From contig JAURWF010000028.1 in NCBI GenBank assembly GCA_030655095.1, positions 1-19,268 on the forward strand: 19,268 bases of DNA, written 5' to 3'. The position numbers and the translations under genes are program-made. The notes under the pieces were generated by a model, which made no database searches, was not told the origin of the DNA, and worked only from the letters and a program-made list of their open reading frames with translations. Shown piece by piece: positions 14,541 through 19,268 of the stretch; the first letter of the stretch is position 1, and each line of letters opens with the position of its first letter. This stretch comes from a bacterium (GTDB taxonomy: Bacteria > Patescibacteriota > Patescibacteriia > Patescibacteriales > GWC2-42-12).

Positions 14541-14924
14541 ATGCGAAAAGAAATTGTGTTGTTGCTAAAAACATTTGTCATGATAGCCGCGATAGTTTTT
14601 ACTAGTATTTTTATTTTTTATATATTAATTGCTACAATTTGTGGATTATTTCTTGGTGGTGATTTTGTTGGCTCATTAATATTTTTTATTCCTTTGCTTT
14701 TTATTGTATTAATAGTTGACTTTAGTCTTTTTAGAATGATGTTTAAAAAAGGGACTAGTAGTCAATCTTTAAGTAGTTTGCAAGTGGCTTTAAAAGACTA
14801 TGTAGCAGAAGCAAGTAAACGTGGTTTATCAAGAGATGCAATAATAGGTGAATTGGAGCTACACGGTTGGAAAAAACAAGAAATTGAAGAAGCATTTTTA
14901 AACTTTTTTAAAAAAACTAATTAA
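14541..14924 (+). CDS. Small membrane protein with C-terminal GW helical domain (first paralogue)
   Basis: From ATG 14541 (TAATATG junction with the preceding stop) the product is 127 residues. Two hydrophobic segments (about 8-38 and 43-63) are followed by a linker and a roughly 40-residue helical domain: LKDYVAEASKRGLSRDAIIG and then ELHGWKKQEIEEAF. An in-frame TTG at 14523 would add six residues inside the previous gene and is less likely. The C-terminal domain is shared with the next gene (12 identities in 36 ungapped positions). I have seen similar Gly-Trp-containing tails in other CPR membrane proteins, but they have no assigned role; protein-protein contact is a fair guess. Coupled translation with its neighbours suggests a joint function with the repeated membrane protein. 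Confidence 0.72.
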   Translation: MRKEIVLLLKTFVMIAAIVFTSIFIFYILIATICGLFLGGDFVGSLIFFIPLLFIVLIVDFSLFRMMFKKGTSSQSLSSLQVALKDYVAEASKRGLSRDAIIGELELHGWKKQEIEEAFLNFFKKTN

Positions 14925-14925
14925 T

Positions 14926-15321
14926 ATGTTAGTTAAAACATCAAGGTCAGTTAAAGTATCAAGAACATTAATTGGGGCAGTAATAATTTTTTTATTTTAT
15001 TTAATCACTAATAATCTAATTTTTTTAGTGGCTTCCATTATTTGTACAGCCGGTATTTCGTTAGTTGTTTATTTGCCGTTAGCTTATATACTGGGATCTG
15101 TAGCGGAAAAGTTGATGCAAGGATTATTTAAAGAAGGAACTAAGCAAGATGTAGTTGGTGAAGTAAAAAACAATGATCAGAAAGCGCTTGAAAATTTTAT
15201 TTTAAAATCAAACGCGTGCGGAGTTTTACAAGAAGAAATTATAAAACAATTAATTCAAAGCGGATGGCAAAAGCAGGAGATTATTAATGCTTTAAATGAT
15301 ATAGAAAAAGAAGCATCATAA
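14926..15321 (+). CDS. Small membrane protein with C-terminal GW helical domain (second paralogue)
   Basis: A 131-residue protein with a basic N-terminus, two hydrophobic segments (about 14-28 and 31-56) and a C-terminal helical domain, LENFILKSNACGVLQEEIIK followed by QSGWQKQEIINAL, homologous to that of the preceding protein. Same architecture, similar length and adjacency indicate an old tandem duplication: the membrane parts have diverged while G, I-I, L, GW and KQEI stayed. The start follows the previous stop by one base (TAATATG), so translation is probably coupled. Function is unknown. The conserved tail may recruit a common soluble partner, or the two proteins may pair with each other. 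Confidence 0.72.
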   Translation: MLVKTSRSVKVSRTLIGAVIIFLFYLITNNLIFLVASIICTAGISLVVYLPLAYILGSVAEKLMQGLFKEGTKQDVVGEVKNNDQKALENFILKSNACGVLQEEIIKQLIQSGWQKQEIINALNDIEKEAS

Positions 15322-15336
15322 ATAATATAAAAATTT

Positions 15337-15717
15337 ATGGAAAAAAAAGATTTACAACAAATATCCAATTTATTGGATCAAAAGTTTAAGGAAAATAATG
15401 AAGTTTTGCGTAAAGAAATGGGGACAAATAATGAAGTTTTGTTAAAAAAAGTGGATCAGAAATTTGAAGATAATAATAAAATTTTACTTAAAAAAATGGA
15501 TGAAAAAATAGAAGAATTAGCTGTTATGGTTAGCGGTGGTTTTGATAGTGTTAATGAACGTTTTGATCGGGTAGAAAATCGTCTTGATAATGTAGAGCAA
15601 GGCGTTGAAGAAATTAAATTAAAATTAAATAATGTTGCTTATAGGTTTGAGGTAAAAGAGCTTAATGAAAGAATTGGAGTTTTAGAAAAAAAAACAGGAG
15701 TGCAATTTATTAGATAA
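15337..15717 (+). CDS. Coiled-coil protein, unknown function
   Basis: A 126-residue, highly charged, soluble protein without a signal peptide. Most of it reads as coiled coil: an N-terminal part with repeated NNEVL-RK-M / NNEVLLKKVDQKF / NNKILLKKMDEKI elements, a short break (MVSGGFDSV, about 64-72), then NERFDRVENRLDNVEQGVEEIKLKL with regular hydrophobic spacing, and a closing ERIGVLEKKTGV. Similar short proteins ending in a RFD.VE.RLD...-type helix are frequent in Patescibacteria and in phage-related loci, usually as hypothetical proteins. It lies 15 bases after the second GW-domain protein and may be last in that transcript. It probably oligomerises; nothing in the sequence points to an enzyme. 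Confidence 0.75.
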   Translation: MEKKDLQQISNLLDQKFKENNEVLRKEMGTNNEVLLKKVDQKFEDNNKILLKKMDEKIEELAVMVSGGFDSVNERFDRVENRLDNVEQGVEEIKLKLNNVAYRFEVKELNERIGVLEKKTGVQFIR

Positions 15718-15789
15718 ATGACTTGTCGCTGAATATTATAATGATAATGATAATGAAGTGTTTTTTATTAGATTTTTTTGTTGTTTTTT

Positions 15790-18333
15790 ATGCGTCAAAA
15801 GAACTTAAAATTTGAGAATCTTAATGTTGAGTCTACTGATGCAAAACAGTCTCGTTTTGTAGTAAATTTAAAGGGTTTGTCTCTAGAAGAAAATTTTGAA
15901 GAAGAAATTTATTTGGACTCTCTGATAGACAATTCTGATGGAGAAAAAAATTTTTTAATAAAAGATTCGGATGAAGTAAAGAAAAAAAAAGATTTTGATA
16001 GAGAAAAAAGTAATGCTGAATTAAAATTAAAGCTAAAAAATGATAGCATAAATAAGATTAATGAGATAGCTTTTGTTTGGTTAATTAAAATTATTTTAAA
16101 GTTAATTAGAAGTTTGGTTGTTTTGGCTTATAAAATTTGTTTTAATGTTGGTTGGGCAACAATGTTTTTAATTAAATATGGTTATTCTGTTTTTATTGGT
16201 TTATTTGAATTAATTGTAAAATATTTTAAGTTATTAATTATTTTTATTGGTAAAGTAAGCTTTTATTTTTTAAGATCTTTATCTATTAAAAAATTTTTAC
16301 CTCGTCCAAACTTAGCTTATTTACAACCCGTTGGAGTTTTTGCTTTAACGCTTTTAATTTTAATTTTGCCTTTTAAGGTTTTTACTTATTATAAATTAAT
16401 AAATAATGTTCGTGCGCAAGTTTTGGATACTAGCAAACAAGCTATTGGTCAACTTCTGTCAGCAGGTCAGTCGGCTTCTGATTTGAATTTTAGTCAAGCG
16501 CAAGAAAATTTTTCTAAAGCAGGCGATGATTTTTTATCAGCCCAAGATAAATTGGGTGAAATAAACAGTTTATTATTATCTTTAACTACTATTGCTCCTG
16601 ATAAAAATTTACGTTTAGCAGCAATTAGTAAACGTGTTTTGCAAGCAGGTCAACTGAGTGCTGAGTTAGGTGAGAGCTTGAGTTTAGTTATGGAAAAATC
16701 GCTTAACAATAAAGATAAAAGTTTAAAAGTAATTTTAGACAATTTTCGTTTATACGGCAACCAAACTGCTAGCAAGGCGCTTGAATTAAATAATTTACTA
16801 GCAACAATAAATAAAAATGATTTACCAGAGCAATATCAGCAACAATTTATTTTACTTAAAGAAAAAACTGCTATTTTGTCTAGTAGTTTGACCGGACTTG
16901 TTGGCTTAACTGATAAATTGGATAGTTTTTTTGGTGTAAATTCTAATAAACGTTATTTGTTGGTTTTTCAAAATAATACTGAACTTAGAGCTAGTGGTGG
17001 TTTTATTGGTAGTTTTGCTTTGCTTGATTTTAGCAATGGAAAATTGAAAAATATTGAAGTGCCTGGTGGAGGCAGTTATGATGTTAAAGCAGGAATGTTG
17101 GATAAAATTGTTGCTCCTCAGCCCTTACAATTAATTGCTCCACAATGGCATTTTTGGGATGCTAATTGGTGGGCTGATTGGCCTACTTCTGCAAAAAAAT
17201 TAATGTGGTTTTATGAAAAAAGTGATGGACCAACAGTTGATGGTGTTATTGGTTTTACGCCAACAGTTATGGAAGAGCTTTTGAGAATAATTGGTCCGAT
17301 TGATATGACTGAGCAATATGGCGTTGTGATTGATGCTGATAATTTTTGGTTAAAGACGCAAGAGCTGGCTGAGCAAAAAGCTAATATTACCAATAAGCCT
17401 AAAAAAATTATTGGTGATTTAATGAATAAAATTATTGCTGAATTACCAAATAGAATTACAAAAGATAATATAATACCATTATTAAAAATTACTGATCAAT
17501 TATTTAGCAGTAAGCAAATTTTATTTAATTTTACTGATCCAGAATTGCAAAAGAAAATAGTGGAGTTGGGATGGGACGGTAGTTTTAAAGAAACCAATAA
17601 AGATTATTTGGCTGTTATTAATACCAATATTGCAGGTGGTAAAAGTGATCGCAAGATTAAAGAAACCATTAGTCATCAAGCAGAAATAATGCCCGATAGA
17701 ACAATTATTAATACTGTAAAAATAATTAGAACTCATACAGGCGTTAAGCGCGAATTATTTTCCGGAGTTAGAAATGTTAACTGGATGAGAGTTTATGTGC
17801 CGCAAGGCAGTGAATTGATTAGCGCTCAAGGATTTGAAGCAGTTGACGAAATTTATTTTAAAAAACCAGATAGTTCTTGGCAGATTGATAAAGATATCGC
17901 TTTGGAAGAAAATAATGTTAAACTTGATGAATCTAGTGGTACTAAAATTTATCAAGAATTAAATAAAACAGTTTTTGCTAATTGGACACAAGTTGATCCT
18001 GGTCAATCTATTACAATAATTTTAAAATATAAACTGCCTTTTAAGATGATAGATTCCAGTTTACGCGAAGACAATAAAGAAGGTTTTGATAAAATAATTA
18101 ATCAGGCACTAAATTTTATTAATCCTGGACAAAAACAACTTTATCCTTATTCATTATTAGTTCAAAAACAGCCAGGAGCAGGAGTCGATCAAATATCTAC
18201 TAATTTAATAGTTAATAATTTTTCGCCTGTCTGGAAATATCCAAAAGGATTAGTAGCTGATCAAACAGGTTGGCAGATTAGCGATAATCTAAATTCCGAT
18301 AAATTTTGGGCAGTGATATTGGAAGAAAAATAA
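15790..18333 (+). CDS. DUF4012-domain membrane protein
   Basis: From ATG 15790 the product is 847 residues (a TTG four codons earlier is possible but weaker). Residues 1-90 are acidic and lysine-rich and probably cytoplasmic. About 93-165 holds several hydrophobic or amphipathic helices, and a clear transmembrane helix lies at about 181-198 after PRPNLAYLQPVG. A helical region (about 205-380) leads to the DUF4012 core: NKRYLLVFQNNTELRASGGF (386-405), IGSFALLDFSNGKL, EVPGGGSYDV, APQWHFWDANWWADWPTSAK and VDGVIGFTPTVMEELLRIIGPI (483-504). The C-terminal part is beta-rich (MRVYVPQGSELI, QSITIILKYKLPF) and ends without a second anchor, so most of the protein is likely outside the membrane. DUF4012 proteins are common in CPR and some Gram-positives, often near envelope polysaccharide genes, with no proven activity. 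Confidence 0.92.
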   Translation: MRQKNLKFENLNVESTDAKQSRFVVNLKGLSLEENFEEEIYLDSLIDNSDGEKNFLIKDSDEVKKKKDFDREKSNAELKLKLKNDSINKINEIAFVWLIKIILKLIRSLVVLAYKICFNVGWATMFLIKYGYSVFIGLFELIVKYFKLLIIFIGKVSFYFLRSLSIKKFLPRPNLAYLQPVGVFALTLLILILPFKVFTYYKLINNVRAQVLDTSKQAIGQLLSAGQSASDLNFSQAQENFSKAGDDFLSAQDKLGEINSLLLSLTTIAPDKNLRLAAISKRVLQAGQLSAELGESLSLVMEKSLNNKDKSLKVILDNFRLYGNQTASKALELNNLLATINKNDLPEQYQQQFILLKEKTAILSSSLTGLVGLTDKLDSFFGVNSNKRYLLVFQNNTELRASGGFIGSFALLDFSNGKLKNIEVPGGGSYDVKAGMLDKIVAPQPLQLIAPQWHFWDANWWADWPTSAKKLMWFYEKSDGPTVDGVIGFTPTVMEELLRIIGPIDMTEQYGVVIDADNFWLKTQELAEQKANITNKPKKIIGDLMNKIIAELPNRITKDNIIPLLKITDQLFSSKQILFNFTDPELQKKIVELGWDGSFKETNKDYLAVINTNIAGGKSDRKIKETISHQAEIMPDRTIINTVKIIRTHTGVKRELFSGVRNVNWMRVYVPQGSELISAQGFEAVDEIYFKKPDSSWQIDKDIALEENNVKLDESSGTKIYQELNKTVFANWTQVDPGQSITIILKYKLPFKMIDSSLREDNKEGFDKIINQALNFINPGQKQLYPYSLLVQKQPGAGVDQISTNLIVNNFSPVWKYPKGLVADQTGWQISDNLNSDKFWAVILEEK

Positions 18334-18366
18334 AAATAATTTTTAATAAATTAACTTACCTCTTTT

Positions 18367-18620
18367 TTTGCCATCTCAGACTCTGCCTTTCTTAAGCCAC
18401 GCTTTCTTTTTTGTCGTTTCAAGCCATGTCCTTTTTTTGTCATCTCGAACCCCGTCTTTCCTTTCTTTGTCATCTCGAACCCCCTCTTTCCTTTCTTTGT
18501 CATCTCGAACCCCGTCTTTCCTTTCTTTGTCATCTCGAACCCCGTCTTTCCTTTCTTTGTCATCTCGAACCCTGTCTTTCCTTTCTTTGTCATCTCGAAC
18601 CCTGTCTTTCCTTTCTTTGT
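18367..18620. repeat. Left array of half-palindrome tandem repeats (30-bp unit)
   Basis: The core catctcgaac recurs at exact 30-base steps: 18441, 18471, 18501, 18531, 18561, 18591 and 18621, the last being the arm of the left palindrome. The interval between cores is cccgtctttcctttctttgt with rare C/T changes. Further out, degenerate copies are visible (ccatctcaga at 18371, gtcgtttcaagccatgtc at 18413). Each unit contains only the outer half of the nearby palindrome plus a pyrimidine-rich spacer. Spacers are near-identical, so this is not CRISPR. Together with the palindrome this accounts for the whole 353-base gap after the DUF4012 gene. Confidence 0.93.
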
Positions 18621-18659
18621 CATCTCGAACCCCGTAATCGGGGTGAGAGATCTGTAATA
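18618..18659. repeat. Left 42-bp palindromic arm flanking the GIY-YIG gene
   Basis: The arm folds at 18622-18651: outer stem ATCTC/GAGAT, a GA-versus-GA internal mismatch able to form tandem sheared G-A pairs, inner stem ACCCCG/CGGGGT and loop TAAT. It matches the inverted right arm (19059-19100) at 40 of 42 positions. The two differences fall opposite each other in the inner stem (C-G here, T-A there), preserving the hairpin. Confidence 0.9.
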
Positions 18660-18686
18660 GCTCATTTTTAGCACCATCTAATTAAA

Positions 18687-19049
18687 ATGAAAAAACAATA
18701 TCAATTTTATGTTTATATTATTAGCAATTATCTAAGGACAGTTTTCTATACAGGTTTTACTAATGATATAGTTAGAAGAATAATAGAACATAAATTTGGT
18801 TTATATAATGGTTTTTCTAAAAAATACCAATTGAAAATATTACTTTATTATGAAGAATATCAATATGCTAATCAAGCGATTGACAGAGAAAAAGAAATTA
18901 AAAAATGGCGTAGAGAAAAGAAAATTAATTTAATTAAAACTACAAATTTTAATATGGAAGATTTAAGTTTAAAATTATTTAAAGACTATAATATTTCGCA
19001 AGAAGAAATTGTAGAATATATACGAGAGATAAAAAAAGAAGTTGGGTGA
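18687..19049 (+). CDS. GIY-YIG nuclease-domain protein
   Basis: The 120-residue protein is a minimal GIY-YIG domain of the UvrC-N/YhbQ type. YVYIISN (8-14) is the GIY strand and FYTGFTNDIVRRIIEHKFG (20-38) holds the YIG equivalent (YTG) and catalytic Arg30. GFSKKYQLKILLYYEEYQYANQAI and REKEIKKWRREKKINLI (67-83) carry the metal-binding Glu, probably Glu68. The last 30 residues (NISQEEIVEYIREIKKEVG) form an extra charged helix. Such domains cut one DNA strand using a divalent metal. All key residues are present, so activity is plausible. The gene sits exactly between inverted palindromes, which are the natural candidate substrate. A host DNA-repair role (YhbQ-like) is the alternative. No Shine-Dalgarno precedes the ATG. 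Confidence 0.93.
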   Translation: MKKQYQFYVYIISNYLRTVFYTGFTNDIVRRIIEHKFGLYNGFSKKYQLKILLYYEEYQYANQAIDREKEIKKWRREKKINLIKTTNFNMEDLSLKLFKDYNISQEEIVEYIREIKKEVG

Positions 19050-19058
19050 GTATTCAAG

Positions 19059-19100
19059 TATTACAGATCTCTCACCCTGATTACAGGGTTCGAGATGACA
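19059..19100. repeat. Right 42-bp palindromic arm flanking the GIY-YIG gene
   Basis: The inverted counterpart of the left arm. The hairpin at 19067-19096 has outer stem ATCTC/GAGAT, a TC/TC mismatch (complement of GA/GA), inner stem ACCCTG/CAGGGT and loop ATTA. It begins 9 bases after the stop codon. No T-run follows, so it is not a conventional terminator for the nuclease gene. Confidence 0.9.
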
Positions 19101-19268
19101 AAAAAAAGAGGCCGGGTTTGAGATGACAAAAAAAAGAGACAGGGCTTGAGATGATAAAAAAAAGAGACAGGGCTTGAGATGACAAAAAAAAGAGGCCGGG
19201 TTTGAGATGACAAAAAGGAAAGACAGGGTTCGAGATGATAAAATTTAAGATGATAAAAAAAGAAGTTG
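19092..19268. repeat. Right array of half-palindrome tandem repeats (28-bp unit)
   Basis: The core gagatgac/gagatgat recurs at exact 28-base steps: 19092, 19120, 19148, 19176, 19204 and 19232, with A-rich spacers ending in gggtt, gggttt or gggctt. Near 19245 the units become shorter and degenerate (taagatgataaaa), and the array reaches the window end. Orientation is inverted relative to the left array, and the period is 28 rather than 30 bases, so the two arrays expanded independently. Confidence 0.9.

Larger units (their letters stand above)
18618..19100 (+). mobile_element. Putative mobile unit: GIY-YIG gene between inverted REP-like palindromes
   Basis: A 483-base unit is bounded by two 42-base inverted arms, with the GIY-YIG gene filling the inside (27 bases from the left arm, 9 from the right). 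Arrays of outward half-units continue on both sides. The symmetry, the single nuclease gene and its position between other functional blocks suggest a mobile or formerly mobile element. A target-site duplication cannot be defined because the arrays blur the borders and the right one runs off the window. Confidence 0.6.

Noticed and set aside
15721..15789. Promoter (TATAAT near 15738) for the DUF4012 gene
   Set aside because: A good -10 string exists but no acceptable -35 at the right spacing, and such strings are expected by chance in this AT-rich gap with ATA/ATG repeats.
18441..18630. CRISPR array
   Set aside because: Units are regular, but the segments between the cores are nearly identical and only about 20 bases long. 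There are no unique spacers and no cas genes nearby.
18351..18677. Minus-strand ORF with ten-residue repeats (GFEMTKKGKT) through the left array
   Set aside because: The 30-base period is a multiple of three, so any frame without a stop in one unit stays open throughout. The equivalent right array has a 28-base period and cannot encode such a protein. Open frames also exist on the other strand. The open frame is a by-product of the DNA repeat.
19067..19096. Terminator for the GIY-YIG gene
   Set aside because: The hairpin is real, but it is followed by an A-run on the plus strand and no T-run, and the same hairpin occurs upstream of the gene. It is better explained as an element end.
1..19268. 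UGA recoded to glycine as in Gracilibacteria/Absconditabacteria
   Set aside because: TGA ends the Clp N-domain gene just before a terminator and ends the UbiA gene in an ATGA overlap, and I saw no conserved protein interrupted by in-frame TGA at glycine positions.

Overview
This is an AT-rich bacterial window, most likely from a Candidate Phyla Radiation (Patescibacteria) genome. The lineage call is inference. It rests on base composition, on starts with almost no Shine-Dalgarno sequences, and on gene types common in that group: a large DUF4012 membrane protein, a short coiled-coil protein, small membrane proteins ending in a GW-containing helical domain, a SIMPL/DUF541 protein and a standalone Clp N-domain protein. 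Genes end at TAA and TGA in sensible places, so UGA is read as stop and the UGA-recoding lineages (Gracilibacteria/Absconditabacteria) are disfavoured. No rRNA or tRNA gene was seen.

Layout. 1-1470: the 3' part of a Clp N-domain protein with a strong terminator, then a leftward SIMPL-domain protein with a near-consensus promoter. 1442-1713: an overlapping divergent promoter, a strong Shine-Dalgarno and a decayed DUF5661-type gene. 1760-5042: a rightward transglycosylase-like membrane protein and an S41 (CtpA-type) protease. 5184-12220: a membrane-lipid/isoprenoid cluster. A rightward CarS-type CDP-archaeol synthase homologue meets a leftward gene series tail to tail. In transcription order that series is an acyl-reductase-like SDR, a 160-bp palindromic MITE-like element, a UbiA-family prenyltransferase, a PEP-synthase/rifampin-phosphotransferase-like enzyme, a CDP-alcohol phosphatidyltransferase, a GNAT protein and a phytol/dolichol-kinase-like protein. 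The five genes after the element overlap or nearly touch and look like one transcript. 12333-15717: a rightward set with a radical SAM enzyme, an internally repeated membrane protein, two small paralogous membrane proteins and a coiled-coil protein. 15790-18333: the DUF4012 protein. 18367-19268: a GIY-YIG nuclease gene bracketed by 42-bp inverted palindromes, each continued outward by an array of half-palindrome repeats.

How the genes may work together. The central cluster has the parts for phosphorylating a lipid alcohol, transferring a prenyl group, activating a lipid phosphate with CTP and adding a polar head group. A working hypothesis is salvage of isoprenoid or fatty alcohols into unusual, possibly archaeal-type, phospholipids. 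The right edge looks like a small mobile unit in which a GIY-YIG nuclease travels with its own REP-like palindromes, comparable in logic to the REP/RAYT pairing but with a different enzyme. The two arms differ at two positions that restore base pairing in the hairpin, which suggests the folded hairpin is under selection.
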